From contig NZ_CP065997.1 in NCBI RefSeq assembly GCF_016127315.1, forward strand, positions 2,046,001-2,110,000: 64,000 nucleotides of DNA, in the 5' to 3' direction. The position numbers and the translations under genes are program-made. Positions 30,097 to 42,582 of this stretch are shown piece after piece; position 1 is the stretch's first letter, and every line of letters starts with the position of its first letter. Under the pieces are notes generated by a model, which was given only the letters and a program-made list of their open reading frames with translations, ran no database searches and was not told the DNA's origin. Source of the DNA: Achromobacter deleyi. Lineage in GTDB: Bacteria; Pseudomonadota; Gammaproteobacteria; Burkholderiales; Burkholderiaceae_B.

Positions 30097-30816
30097 ATGC
30101 TGACCAAGAGCCTCACCCTGACCGAACAGGTTGCCCGCCAGATCGCGGGCGACATTGCCCATGGCGTCTACCCCGTGGGCGCCAAGCTGCCGTCCGGCCG
30201 TATCCTGGCCGAGCAGTACGGCGTCAGCGCCGCGGTCATCCGCGAGGTCACCGAGCGCCTGCGCGCGCAGGGCCTGGTGCAGAGCCGCCAGGGATCGGGC
30301 AGCGTGGTGCTGGCGCGCACCGGCGCGCAGGGCTTCCAGGTGCCCGCCGACATCGCCGTCAGCCGCGAGCAGTTGGCCAGCGTCTACGAATTGCGCATGG
30401 AACTGGAAGGCGGCGCCGCCGCCCTGGCGGCCGAGCGCCGCAACGCCGCCGACCTGGAGGCCATGGCCCGCGCCCTGGCCGACCTGGAACGTCATCAGCA
30501 CCATCCCGAACACGGGGTCGAGCACGACATCGCCTTCCACCTGGCGATCGCGGCCGCGACCCACAACCCGTTCTACCAGGACCTGCTGCAGTACCTGAAC
30601 CTGCAATTGCGCCTGGCCGTCAGCACCGCGCGCGCCAACAGCCGCCAGCTGGCGGGCATGACGGACGCCGTGCACCACGAACACGTCGCCGTGTTCGAGG
30701 CCATCCGCGACCGCGATGCGCCGCGCGCGCGCCTGATGGCCGAACGCCACCTGCGGCAGGCGGCCAGCCGCCTGCGCCTCGATTCCCTCTTTCCCGCCTC
30801 CAGGCAGACATCATGA
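30097..30816 (+). CDS. FadR-subfamily GntR transcriptional regulator
   Basis: The 239-residue protein has an N-terminal winged helix (KLPSGRILAEQYGVSAAVIREVTERLRAQGLVQSRQGSGSVV) and a C-terminal all-helical FCD ligand domain with metal-type His/Asp residues (EHDIAFHLAIAAATHNPFY, HHEHVAVFEAI). FCD regulators usually sense small carboxylic acids. The stop overlaps the start of the FAD-linked dehydrogenase at 30813, so the regulator very likely controls that gene and responds to its substrate or product. Confidence 0.92.
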   Translation: MLTKSLTLTEQVARQIAGDIAHGVYPVGAKLPSGRILAEQYGVSAAVIREVTERLRAQGLVQSRQGSGSVVLARTGAQGFQVPADIAVSREQLASVYELRMELEGGAAALAAERRNAADLEAMARALADLERHQHHPEHGVEHDIAFHLAIAAATHNPFYQDLLQYLNLQLRLAVSTARANSRQLAGMTDAVHHEHVAVFEAIRDRDAPRARLMAERHLRQAASRLRLDSLFPASRQTS

Positions 30817-32225
30817 GCACAACCGACATCGCCCAGCGCCTGGTCCAGGTCCTCGGCCCCGACACCGTCTTCACCGCCAGCGAGGACATCGCGCCCTGGC
30901 TGTCCGACTGGCGCGGTCTTTACAACGGCCACGCGCAGGCGGTGGTCCGTCCGCGCACCACCGCCGAGGTCGCCACCTGCCTGGCGCTCTGCAACGAGGC
31001 CGGCGTGCCGGTGGTGCCGCGCGGCGGCAACACCGGCCTGTGCGGCGGCGCCACGCCCGATGCCGCGCCCGTCAACGTCGTCCTGAGCCTGGACCGCATG
31101 AACGCGGTGCGCGCCATCGACACCGTCGCCAACACCATGGTCGCCGAAGCCGGCTGCATCCTCGGCAACCTGCGCCGCGCCGCGCAGGACGCCGGCCGCC
31201 TGCTGCCCCTGAGCCTGGCCGCCGAAGATTCCAGCCAGATCGGCGGCAACGTCGCGACCAACGCCGGCGGCGTCAACGTGGTGCGCTACGGCATGGCGCG
31301 CGAGCTGGTGCTGGGCCTGGAAGCGGTGCTGCCCAACGGCGAGATCTTCAACGGCCTGCGCACCCTGCGCAAGGACAACACCGGCTACGACCTCAAACAG
31401 TTGCTGATCGGCTCCGAAGGCACGCTTGGCGTGATCACCGCCGTGGCCTTGCGCCTGTACCCGCGCACCGACGTGCGCTCGGTGGTGCTGGCCGCGGTCG
31501 AATCGCCCGCCCAGGCGCTGCAATTGTTCGAGATCCTGTTCGAGCAATGCGGCGCCCGCCTGCAGGCCTTCGAATATTTCTCGGGCGACTGCCTCGACCT
31601 GGTCCTGACGCACGCCGCCGGCGTGCAGGAGCCGTTCGATCAACGCTACCCCGCCTATGTGCTGGTCGAGCTGGCCGACACGACCGACGAAGCGGCCCTG
31701 ACCGCGCTGCTGGAAAGCGTGATCGGCACGGCGCTCGAACGCGGCCTGTGCCTGGACGCCGCGGTCTCCGCGTCGCTGGCGCAGCTGCAGGCGCTGTGGA
31801 AGCTGCGCGAGGAAATCTCCGAAGCCCAGCGCGCCGACGGCCCGCACCTCAAGCACGATGTGTCGCTGCCGATCGAGAGCATTCCCGATTTCATGGTGTC
31901 GGCCGAGGCGCGCGTGCGCGCGCTGTACCCGGACATCCGCCCCTTCATCTTCGGCCACTTCGGCGACGGCAACCTGCACTACAACCTGTCGCGCCCGGCG
32001 GGCGCGGACCGCGGCTGGGTCGCCGAACACGGCGCCGCGATCACCGACGCGGTCCTGGACGAGGTCAACCGCTACGGCGGCAGCATCAGCGCGGAGCATG
32101 GGATCGGGCAGCTCAAGCGGGAGCATTTCCTGCATAGCAAGGATGCGGTTGAGTTGCGGTTGATGCGAGAGATCAAGCGGGTTTTGGATCCTAAGGGGAT
32201 TATGAATCCTGGGAAGCTGCTTTAA
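30813..32225 (+). CDS. FAD-linked D-2-hydroxyacid dehydrogenase (GlcD/D2HGDH type)
   Basis: The 470-residue protein has an FAD_binding_4 domain (VVPRGGNTGLCGGATP, SLAAEDSSQIGGNVATNAGG, LLIGSEGTLGVIT) and a C-terminal FAD-oxidase_C domain with the metal-binding GHFGDGNLHYN and SAEHGIG motifs, ending MNPGKLL. Relatives oxidise D-lactate, D-2-hydroxyglutarate or glycolate and pass electrons to a carrier. The exact substrate is open. It is coupled to the GntR gene by a four-base overlap. The last 40 codons use G- and T-ending codons, unlike the rest of the gene. Confidence 0.9.
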   Translation: MSTTDIAQRLVQVLGPDTVFTASEDIAPWLSDWRGLYNGHAQAVVRPRTTAEVATCLALCNEAGVPVVPRGGNTGLCGGATPDAAPVNVVLSLDRMNAVRAIDTVANTMVAEAGCILGNLRRAAQDAGRLLPLSLAAEDSSQIGGNVATNAGGVNVVRYGMARELVLGLEAVLPNGEIFNGLRTLRKDNTGYDLKQLLIGSEGTLGVITAVALRLYPRTDVRSVVLAAVESPAQALQLFEILFEQCGARLQAFEYFSGDCLDLVLTHAAGVQEPFDQRYPAYVLVELADTTDEAALTALLESVIGTALERGLCLDAAVSASLAQLQALWKLREEISEAQRADGPHLKHDVSLPIESIPDFMVSAEARVRALYPDIRPFIFGHFGDGNLHYNLSRPAGADRGWVAEHGAAITDAVLDEVNRYGGSISAEHGIGQLKREHFLHSKDAVELRLMREIKRVLDPKGIMNPGKLL

Positions 32226-32358
32226 GAAGGGCTTGTTGGCGGGGGAGAGGCGCTTCGTAGCCCCGCCTCGCCCACACCGACACCGCTCCGGGCGCCTCAA
32301 GAATCCAACCCTCGCAACCAAAGATCAGACCAACTCCGCAAAAAAACACCGCAGATAC

Positions 32359-32392
32359 CAAAAAAGGCCTGGAGCAACGCATCCAGGCCTTT
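32359..32392 (-). terminator. Rho-independent terminator after thiC
   Basis: Read leftward, AGGCCTGGA and TCCAGGCCT form a nine-base-pair stem with an eight-base loop, followed by a run of six T. It lies 72 bases beyond the thiC stop. The rest of the 32226-32464 gap holds a GGCGGGG/CCCCGCC repeat just after the dehydrogenase gene. Confidence 0.85.
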
Positions 32393-32464
32393 CATGCCGC
32401 CCCAAGTCCACCAAACCGCCGCCATCAGCGACCAGCCCGGCAAAGGCGAAATCCGTTCAGAAGA

Positions 32465-34639
<2,175 letters not shown>

Positions 34640-34748
34640 TTACATTTGGAATCAGTCTGCGGAGACAGTGCCATATAGGTTCTGTACACTTTTTCGGTCA
34701 GCCGGGGGGCAGCCCGCCGGCCTCAGTCCACTCAAGAAGGAAACGAGC

Positions 34749-35318
34749 ATGCAACTTACCCTACGCAAACTGGCACCCGCCCTGGTGGTCATGACCCTTG
34801 CGCTTGCGGGTTGCAAGACCGCCCCGACCAAATCCGGCGCCGCCGCCACGCCCGATACGGCCGGCCAACAGCAACCGTCCGGGCAGCAGCAGCCCGCCAC
34901 CGCCTCGGTGGTCGAGTTCTATGTGGCCCAGACCCAGTCCGCCCCTGGTCTGGTCGAAGTCGCCCTGCCCGACGGCAAGCTCTACATGCAGCAGCAGCCC
35001 GTGCTGACGCGCGCCGACCTGACCGAAGCCGCCGCCCTGGTCGATCGCCAAGGCGCCAATTTCGTCGGTCTGCGTTTCTCGGAAGCCGGCACCCGCAAGC
35101 TGACCGAGATCAGCACCCAGAACGTCGGCAACATGCTGGCGCTGGTGATCGATCGTGAACTGATCGCCGCGCCGCGCATCGGCGAACCGCTGAACCGTGG
35201 CGTGCTGGCCTTCGGCGTGCCGTCGGCGCAAGCCGCTTCCGACATCGCCGCCAAGATCCGTGGCGAGAGCGCGCCCGCTCCTGGCGCCGCGCCGGCCCCG
35301 GCTCCCGCCAAGCCCTGA
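34749..35318 (+). CDS. Lipoprotein with a SecD P1-head-like domain
   Basis: The 189-residue product has a lipoprotein signal (LVVMTLALAGC, lipid Cys near residue 22), a Gln/Pro/Thr-rich linker, and a domain that resembles the SecDF P1-head subdomain: FVGLRFSEAGTRKLTEI, NVGNMLALVIDRELIAAPRIGE and SAQAASDIAAKIRG. SecD's head helps pull proteins across the membrane; this protein has no SecD membrane part. The tail is Ala/Pro-rich. The frame is open from 34308, but the ATG at 34749 follows GAAGGA and gives the signal. A strong terminator follows. Confidence 0.8.
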   Translation: MQLTLRKLAPALVVMTLALAGCKTAPTKSGAAATPDTAGQQQPSGQQQPATASVVEFYVAQTQSAPGLVEVALPDGKLYMQQQPVLTRADLTEAAALVDRQGANFVGLRFSEAGTRKLTEISTQNVGNMLALVIDRELIAAPRIGEPLNRGVLAFGVPSAQAASDIAAKIRGESAPAPGAAPAPAPAKP

Positions 35319-35331
35319 TTTTTCCAGGCAC

Positions 35332-35360
35332 AAAAAACCCGGCACTGCCGGGTTTTTTTT
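35332..35360. terminator. Bidirectional rho-independent terminator
   Basis: CCCGGCA and TGCCGGG form a hairpin flanked by an A-run on one side and eight T on the other. It lies between the convergent lipoprotein gene and the XRE regulator, and can end transcripts from both sides. Confidence 0.9.
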
Positions 35361-35380
35361 GTCCTGCTTCGGGCGTTTTC

Positions 35381-35830
35381 TCAGCCCTTTCGGCCGCGTG
35401 GCTTGACGCCGCGACGCGCCGTCATGGCTTCAATGAAGGCCAGCGTCACCGCCTCCAGCGCCACCCGATCCTCGGCCGTGAGCGTGTCGAGCATCGCGGG
35501 CGAGATCGTGGCGTAGGGCCACGGCGCCAACGGCCGCCCGCGGCGCGCGATGGCGCGGGGCAGGGGTTCCGAGACGCCGGTCGCCGGCAGCGTATCGCTC
35601 AGGTCGTAGCTCTCCATGGGCAGTTCCATGGGACCCTTGCCGGTCTCCAGCCACTCGAGTTCCACCTTCAACACCTGCGCCAGCTTGCGCAGGGAGCGGC
35701 TCGAATGCCGCAGCCCGCTCTCGTAGCTGCCGATCGCGCTCTGCGACAGGCGGGTCAGGCGCGCCAAGGTTTTCTGCGTGTGGCCACGCAAAAGACGGGC
35801 GTGCTTCAGTCGGTCTGAAAAAGTCTTCAC
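35381..35830 (-). CDS. XRE-family helix-turn-helix regulator
   Basis: The 149-residue protein has an N-terminal Cro/C1-type domain (LKHARLLRGHTQKTLARLTRLSQSAIGSYESGLRHSSRSL, residues 8-55) and an unrecognised C-terminal half that probably mediates dimerisation (ISPAMLDTLTAEDRVALEAV). Its target is unknown. It is divergent from the winged-helix regulator at 35910 across about 80 A/T-richer bases, so the two may share a control region. Confidence 0.88.
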   Translation of the reverse strand: MKTFSDRLKHARLLRGHTQKTLARLTRLSQSAIGSYESGLRHSSRSLRKLAQVLKVELEWLETGKGPMELPMESYDLSDTLPATGVSEPLPRAIARRGRPLAPWPYATISPAMLDTLTAEDRVALEAVTLAFIEAMTARRGVKPRGRKG

Positions 35831-35909
35831 GCGTCGATTGAAGCTTGCGCCGTAGGCACTTTGGTGGATATAAATATTACTTAAGTGATAAGTTCGAAGA
35901 GGCGCTCAC

Positions 35910-36599
35910 ATGCAGGAAAGAGGTTACGTCCTCGTCGTGCAACTTGGTGGAATGGCATGCAACAAGTTCGTGCATACCCTACGTCAATTTCAGTGGGAGG
36001 TCGGCCTGTGCCGCTCGCCCGAAGGGCTGTTGGCGCGTCTGCGCAATGAGCCCGCCGATGCCGTCGTGCTACGCGGCACCATCGACGACCTGCCGCAGCT
36101 GATTGCCGCGCTGCGTCGCACCGCGCCGGGCTGCGCCGTGGTCTGGCAGTCGCCCGAAGACTCCGCGCCGGCCCGTATCGCCGCGCTCGATGCGGGCGCC
36201 CATGTGTGCGTGCCGCTGCAGGCAAACATCCCCGAATGGGACGCCGTCCTGCGCAACCTGATGCGTTGCCAGCATCCCGCGGCCGACGCCATGCCGCGCT
36301 GGCGGGTCGATGGCCGTGGCCGCATGCTGGCCGGGCCCGCCGGTGAGCGGCTGCCCCTGACCAACACGGAGCGCGCTTTTTTCGTCAGCCTGTTGAATGC
36401 GCCGCACCAGTGCCTGCCGCGCGAGGGCTTCTTCCCCGATGCCGCGCGTGATCCCATGGACGGCGCGCGGCGCGTCGATGTGCTGGTATCGCGCCTGCGT
36501 TCCAAGGCGCGCCGGCTCAATATCGACCTGCCGGTGCTGGCGGTGCGAGGGTGGGGCTACATGCTGTTGCCGCAGGGCGTGCCGGCGGAACATCCGTAG
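35910..36599 (+). CDS. OmpR-like winged-helix regulator with a degenerate receiver
   Basis: The 229-residue protein has an OmpR/PhoB-type C-terminal winged helix (about residues 135-222: LTNTERAFFVSLLNAP, DGARRVDVLVSRLRSKARRLN, VRGWGYML). The N-terminal 120 residues have receiver-like size and secondary structure. They lack the acidic pair after strand 1 (LVVQLGG) and the phospho-acceptor Asp after strand 3 (AVVLRGT). It therefore probably works without phosphorylation. No sensor kinase is adjacent, and the target is unknown. Confidence 0.82.
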   Translation: MQERGYVLVVQLGGMACNKFVHTLRQFQWEVGLCRSPEGLLARLRNEPADAVVLRGTIDDLPQLIAALRRTAPGCAVVWQSPEDSAPARIAALDAGAHVCVPLQANIPEWDAVLRNLMRCQHPAADAMPRWRVDGRGRMLAGPAGERLPLTNTERAFFVSLLNAPHQCLPREGFFPDAARDPMDGARRVDVLVSRLRSKARRLNIDLPVLAVRGWGYMLLPQGVPAEHP

Positions 36600-36696
36600 C
36601 CTGGCCTGCCGCCAGCGTGGCGCGGCTGGCGAGGGCCGTGGTGCGAACGGCCCTCGCGATCGCGTTGTTCCGGTCGCGGGAAAGCGCCGTCCCAGC

Positions 36697-36729
36697 CAAA
36701 AAAAGGCGCTCCTGCGGGCGCCTTTTTCA
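36697..36729. terminator. Bidirectional rho-independent terminator
   Basis: AAAAGGCGC and GCGCCTTTTT form a hairpin with an A-run before and a T-run after it. It lies between the convergent winged-helix regulator and proB. Confidence 0.88.
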
Positions 36730-36749
36730 TCGTCAACCGGCGCTGCCCG

Positions 36750-37886
36750 TCAGAGCACGACCAGGTTGTCGCGATGCATCAGTTCGGGGTCGGTCATGCT
36801 GCCGAGGATACGGGCGATCTGCGCCGACGGCTGGCGCAGGATGCGGCGCGTATCCACCGACGAATAATTGATCAGCCCGCGCGCGCATTCGCGGCCCTGG
36901 CCGTCGACGCAGGCGACCACGTCGCCGCGGCCGAATTCGCCTTCCACATCGACCACGCCGATCGGCAGCAGGCTCTTGCCTTCGCGCAGCAGCGCCTGTA
37001 CGGCGCCGTCGTCCAGCACCACGCGGCCGCGCAGGCGCAGGTGGTCGGCCAGCCATTGCTTGCGCGCTGACCAGACCGGCAGCACGGCGCGCAATTCGCT
37101 GCCGATGCATTCGCCTTGCGCCAGGCGCGTCAGCACGTTGCGTTCGCGGCCCGAGGCGATTACGGTGTGCGCGCCGCTGTGCGCGGCGCGCTTGGCCGCC
37201 AGCACCTTGGTCAGCATGCCGCCGGTGCCGATGCCGCTGCCGGCGCCGCCAGCCATGGCTTCCAGCGCCGGATCGCCGGCCTGGGCGTGCGCCATGAACT
37301 TGGCGTCGGGATTCTTGCGGGGATCGGAGTCGTACAGGCCGCGCTGGTCGGTCAGGATGATCAGCGTGTCGGCTTCGATCAGGTTGGTGACCAGCGCGCC
37401 GAGCGTGTCGTTGTCGCCCAGCCGGATCTCGTCGGTGACCACCGTGTCGTTTTCGTTCACGATCGGCACCACGCCCAGTCGCAGCAGCGCGAACAGCGTG
37501 CTGCGCGCGTTCAGGTAGCGGTGGCGGTCGGCCAGGTCTTCGTGGGTCAGCAGGATCTGCGCGGTGCGCAGGCCGTATTCGGCGAAGGCCGCTTCGTAGG
37601 CTTGGCACAGGCCCATCTGGCCCACGGCCGCGGCGGCCTGCAGTTCGTGCATCACCGACGGGCGCTTGCGCCAGCCCAGGCGGGCCATGCCTTCGGCGAT
37701 GGCGCCGCTGGAGACCAGCACGACCTGCTTGCCCTGCTTGTGCAGCGCGGCGATCTGGGCGGCCCAGTGCGCCACGGCGGCGCGATCCAGGCCGCGGCCT
37801 TCATTGGTGACCAGCGACGAGCCCACCTTGGCGACAAGGCGCTGGGCGTTGGTGACGACGGAAACGGCGGGTGATTCGGCAGACAT
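36750..37886 (-). CDS. proB: Glutamate 5-kinase
   Basis: The 378-residue enzyme carries out the first step of proline synthesis, making gamma-glutamyl phosphate. It has the amino-acid kinase domain ([69 protein letters not shown]) and a C-terminal PUA domain from about residue 285 ([19 protein letters not shown]). It is 57 bases downstream of obgE, the usual betaproteobacterial order. Confidence 0.96.
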   Translation of the reverse strand: MSAESPAVSVVTNAQRLVAKVGSSLVTNEGRGLDRAAVAHWAAQIAALHKQGKQVVLVSSGAIAEGMARLGWRKRPSVMHELQAAAAVGQMGLCQAYEAAFAEYGLRTAQILLTHEDLADRHRYLNARSTLFALLRLGVVPIVNENDTVVTDEIRLGDNDTLGALVTNLIEADTLIILTDQRGLYDSDPRKNPDAKFMAHAQAGDPALEAMAGGAGSGIGTGGMLTKVLAAKRAAHSGAHTVIASGRERNVLTRLAQGECIGSELRAVLPVWSARKQWLADHLRLRGRVVLDDGAVQALLREGKSLLPIGVVDVEGEFGRGDVVACVDGQGRECARGLINYSSVDTRRILRQPSAQIARILGSMTDPELMHRDNLVVL

Positions 37887-37943
37887 GATGGCGGCGGGCT
37901 GCGGCGCGAAAAAGGCGTAATCGAACGAGATTGCGATTATGGC

Positions 37944-39257
<1,314 letters not shown>

Positions 39258-39518
39258 TTACTCGGCGGCGACGATCGAAACGGTTTGCTTGTTCAACGCG
39301 CCCTTGAAGCCGAATTGAACCTTGCCGTCGATCAGCGCGAACAGGGTGTGGTCCTTGCCCATGCCGACGTTCACGCCAGCGTGGAAACGGGTACCGCGCT
39401 GACGCACGATGATCGAACCAGCGGGAATCAGTTCACCGCCGAAAGCCTTGACGCCCAGACGCTTCGATTCTGAGTCGCGTCCGTTTCGCGTAGAGCCGCC
39501 GCCCTTTTTCTGTGCCAT
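39258..39518 (-). CDS. rpmA: 50S ribosomal protein L27
   Basis: The 86-residue protein starts [20 protein letters not shown], the L27 tail that reaches the peptidyl-transferase centre, and continues with [23 protein letters not shown]. The N-terminus is directly at the mature Ala, with none of the N-terminal extension that is cleaved in Firmicutes. It follows rplU by 35 bases. Confidence 0.98.
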   Translation of the reverse strand: MAQKKGGGSTRNGRDSESKRLGVKAFGGELIPAGSIIVRQRGTRFHAGVNVGMGKDHTLFALIDGKVQFGFKGALNKQTVSIVAAE

Positions 39519-39553
39519 GTTTAGCTCCTGCTAATGTGGTGCCGAGTCGCGTC

Positions 39554-39865
39554 TTAAGCCGTGATGGCTTCGATGCGGATTTCGGTGTAGTTCTGACGGT
39601 GGCCCTGACGCTTCTGATAGTGCTTGCGACGGCGCATCTTGAAGATCTTGACCTTGTCGTGGCGGCCTTGCGCAAGAACCGTTGCCTTGATCACGGCGCC
39701 GGCGACGAGGGGCGTACCAACTTTCAGTTGGTCGCCTTCGCCCACGGACAGCACTTGATCCAGGGTGATTTCTTGCCCAATGTCAGCCGGTATCTGTTCT
39801 ACCTTGAGTTTTTCGCCAATGGCAACACGGTACTGCTTGCCACCGGTTTTTACGACCGCGTACAT
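39554..39865 (-). CDS. rplU: 50S ribosomal protein L21
   Basis: The 103-residue protein reads [20 protein letters not shown] at the start and [23 protein letters not shown] near the end, both diagnostic of L21. The ATG at 39865 follows AAGGAATACC. It is first in the rplU-rpmA-obgE-proB run, with its promoter about 250 bases upstream. Confidence 0.98.
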   Translation of the reverse strand: MYAVVKTGGKQYRVAIGEKLKVEQIPADIGQEITLDQVLSVGEGDQLKVGTPLVAGAVIKATVLAQGRHDKVKIFKMRRRKHYQKRQGHRQNYTEIRIEAITA

Positions 39866-40388
39866 GGGGTATTCCTTAAATAGGTAAATGGGCTTATTCG
39901 CTTGCCGGCCCTGCTGGGCTGGCGGTACTTGCCTGGCGGTTGGACGACGGCCCTGGATGTTCGGGGCCGTGTTGCATGGGGATGGGCTGCGTATCAAGCG
40001 GGCGAGAAAGAAGATCCTGCCGCCATTCTCCGCTGCTTCCCTGCGGTTCACCAGGCGCGTAGTGCGTAATTCACCGACGTAATTCGGCCATCACTGACCG
40101 AATCCGGGATATTAGCGTGGGGCTGGGGAAAAGTCAAAAAGCGCTTGCAGGGTAAGGGCTTAGGTGTCGCCTGGACGCCGCGATGGCCGTTCCGGATGAT
40201 GAAAAAATGGGGGCCGATCGATACGGATGGCGGCCGTCGAGGGCGGGCGCGCCCCGGGGCGCGGGCCGCCGCCGGGTCCGGCTTCGGTTCCTGACAGCCC
40301 GTATAATCGCTGGTCGAATCCCCCGCCATCCCGGCGGCCCAGCGGTAAGAGCTGTTACATACGGCTCGTTTCACTCTCCGGATACGTC
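39866..40388. other. Divergent control region between rplU and ispB
   Basis: This 523-base gap contains no convincing gene. It holds the long rplU leader (39866 to about 40100), the rplU promoter at 40109-40137, and a TATAAT -10 match at 40302-40307 for ispB, for which I see no good -35. The long leader could carry autoregulation by L21, but I could not identify a specific structure. Confidence 0.55.
40109..40137 (-). promoter_or_regulatory. Sigma-70-type promoter for rplU-rpmA
   Basis: On the minus strand a TTGACT -35 (40132-40137) and a TAATAT -10 (40109-40114) are separated by exactly 17 bases, close to consensus. It is the best promoter in the gap and faces rplU. Confidence 0.8.
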
Positions 40389-41354
40389 TTGAATCTCCCC
40401 GCGCTCATTGCTCCCATAGTTGACGATATGAAAGCCGTCGATGCGGTTATCCGCGAGCGGCTGAATTCCGATGTGGTGCTGATCCGTACGATCGGCGACT
40501 ACATCATTGGCGCCGGCGGCAAGCGCATGCGTCCGGCGATGGTGCTGATGGTGGCGCGCGCGCTGGGCTACGAAGGGACGCATCACCAGTTGCTGGCCGC
40601 CGTCGTGGAATTCATCCATACGGCGACGCTGCTGCATGACGACGTGGTCGACGAGTCCGACCTGCGCCGTGGCCGCGAGACCGCCAACGCGGTGTTCGGC
40701 AACGCCGCCAGCGTGCTGGTGGGCGACTACCTCTATTCGCGTTCGTTCGAGATGATGGTCGAGGCCGACTCGATGCGCATCATGAGCATCCTGTCCGAGG
40801 CCACCACGGTGATCGCCGAAGGCGAGGTGCTGCAGCTGCTGAACGTGCACGATCCGGACGTCTCGCAGGAGCGCTACCTGCAAGTCGTGCGCTACAAGAC
40901 CGCCAAGCTGTTCGAGGCCGCGGCCCAGGTGGGCGCGGTGCTGGCCGGCGCCACGCCCGAACAGGAAGCCGCCGCCGCCGCGTACGGCCGCCACGTGGGC
41001 ACCGCCTTCCAATTGGTCGATGACGTGCTGGACTATAGCGGCGACGCCGCCGCGCTGGGCAAGAACGTGGGCGACGACCTGCGCGAGGGCAAGCCGACGC
41101 TGCCGCTGATCCGCGTGATGGAAGTGGGCACGCCTGAACAGCAGCAATTGATCCGCGACGCCATCAAGACGGGCGACGCCGACTTCGCCGCCGTGGCCGC
41201 CGCCATCCAGGCGACGGACGCGCTGGAACACGCCCGCCAGGCCGCCGTGGTCGAGGCGAATCGGGCCCGCGAAGCACTTTCTTCGTATCCCGTTTCCCCT
41301 TTTCTAAATTCTCTGTTAGAATTCTGCGCTTTCGCGGTGAATAGAGATCGCTAG
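40389..41354 (+). CDS. ispB: Octaprenyl diphosphate synthase
   Basis: The 321-residue trans-prenyltransferase makes the C40 ubiquinone side chain. It has both aspartate-rich motifs, LLHDDVVDESDLRRG and FQLVDDVLDYSGD, plus GGKRMRPAMVLMVARALGY and the KT motif in YKTAKLFEAAA. I chose a TTG start at 40389 (LNLPALIAPIVDDMKAVD) because no in-frame ATG fits. Length suits a long-chain synthase; the chain length itself is inferred from the betaproteobacterial context. Confidence 0.94.
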   Translation: MNLPALIAPIVDDMKAVDAVIRERLNSDVVLIRTIGDYIIGAGGKRMRPAMVLMVARALGYEGTHHQLLAAVVEFIHTATLLHDDVVDESDLRRGRETANAVFGNAASVLVGDYLYSRSFEMMVEADSMRIMSILSEATTVIAEGEVLQLLNVHDPDVSQERYLQVVRYKTAKLFEAAAQVGAVLAGATPEQEAAAAAYGRHVGTAFQLVDDVLDYSGDAAALGKNVGDDLREGKPTLPLIRVMEVGTPEQQQLIRDAIKTGDADFAAVAAAIQATDALEHARQAAVVEANRAREALSSYPVSPFLNSLLEFCAFAVNRDR

Positions 41355-41559
41355 CTGAAAAACAGCGCTGCAGCAGTTTTCAAAGCAGTGTCTTAGCTAG
41401 GCTTTAGCAAGGTCGAAAAGCAAGGTCGAAGTTCACAAGGCGGGAAGGCGAAAGCCTTCAAGCCGAAGCGGGAAGTTGATTTGGTTGCACTGAGCGCAAC
41501 GAAGTCAGTAGCTGTAGGGTGTGGGGTCGCGCAAGCCATAAACCCCCCATATCCAGACT

Positions 41560-41637
<78 letters not shown>

Positions 41638-41682
41638 TCATGTGGTCGAATTCTTGGTGGTGTTCCCGACACCGTCAGCAAT

Positions 41683-41716
41683 AGCCGGATCCGCGAAAGC
41701 GGCGCCGGCTTTTTTG
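41683..41716 (+). terminator. Rho-independent terminator after tRNA-Pro
   Basis: AGCCGG-AT-CCGC, a GAAA tetraloop, then GCGG-CG-CCGGCT form an interrupted stem followed by TTTTTT. It ends about 80 bases after the tRNA and just before the convergent PhnD-like gene. Confidence 0.88.
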
Positions 41717-41753
41717 CGTCTGGGGCCCGGGCCGGCCTTTACGCGCCGCCGGG

Positions 41754-42572
41754 TCAGCGGATCGCCGCGTAGCCCGCGTCCTCTGCGGCCTGCGCCATTT
41801 CATCCAGCACCGTGTACGCGGCGGGGTCGGGTCGGGTGAAACGCGCCACGTGGGCGGCGCGCAGCAGCGGCCCGTGCGCCGGATCCTCGTGCATGGCCAG
41901 CAGCGCGTCCGAGAGGGCCTGCGCGGCGGCCGGATCCACGTCGGGGCCCGCCACCAGCAACGGGTTCGGGGTCCAGGGCGTGTAGGCCAGCGTGCGCAGA
42001 CCGGCCAGCACGGCCGGATCATGCTCGCGCAGCAGATCCAGATACCAGGCGTCCGCGGCGGTCAGGTCGATCTCGCCGTCGGCCAGGGCGCGCAGCAGGC
42101 CGCGCGGGTTGCCGTAAGGCCCCTTGGAGGCCGCGAACAGAGCGCCGCCGGGCGGGACAACCTTGGCGAGCGCCGCGCGCGGCGCGTTCCAGCCGGATTG
42201 CGAGTCCTGCACCATCCAGCCATAGCGGCTGCCGGCCACGTCGGCCAGCGACGACCAGGTGCAGTCGGCGCGGACCAGGAATTCGCTGCGGTAGCGCGGC
42301 AGGCCCTCGTAGGCCGGCCAGTCGGGCACCACCGCGGCCATGGCGCCGAAGGCCCTGCCGGCCTCCAGTGCCCTCACGTAGGGCCAGCCGCACATGAAGA
42401 CGCCGCACAGGCCGGGCCGTTCCCAGAGCTCGCCGATCGGCGCCGGCCAGCCATGTTCGACGAATTGCACGCGCAGGCCGGCGCGGGCATGGGCGGCCCG
42501 CAGCAGCGCATGCCAGGCGGCCTGCGCCGCGGGCGCAACGTCGTACATGCGCGTCGAGGTAATGAAATCCAT
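41754..42572 (-). CDS. PhnD/SsuA-type binding-fold protein without a signal peptide
   Basis: The 272-residue protein matches the PhnD/transferrin-type periplasmic-binding fold (PYVRALEAGRAFGAMAAVVPDWPAYEG, GWMVQDSQSGWNAPRAAL, DGEIDLTAADAWYLDLLREHDP, VAGPDVDPAAAQALSDALL). Its N-terminus MDFITSTRMYDVAPAA has no export signal, and the bases upstream belong to the preceding gene. It is therefore probably cytoplasmic, perhaps an enzyme or sensor built on the binding-protein fold. It is the last gene of the leftward lyase-Bug-dehydrogenase operon, 10 bases after its neighbour. Confidence 0.75.
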   Translation of the reverse strand: MDFITSTRMYDVAPAAQAAWHALLRAAHARAGLRVQFVEHGWPAPIGELWERPGLCGVFMCGWPYVRALEAGRAFGAMAAVVPDWPAYEGLPRYRSEFLVRADCTWSSLADVAGSRYGWMVQDSQSGWNAPRAALAKVVPPGGALFAASKGPYGNPRGLLRALADGEIDLTAADAWYLDLLREHDPAVLAGLRTLAYTPWTPNPLLVAGPDVDPAAAQALSDALLAMHEDPAHGPLLRAAHVARFTRPDPAAYTVLDEMAQAAEDAGYAAIR

Positions 42573-42582
42573 GGCCGGCTTC

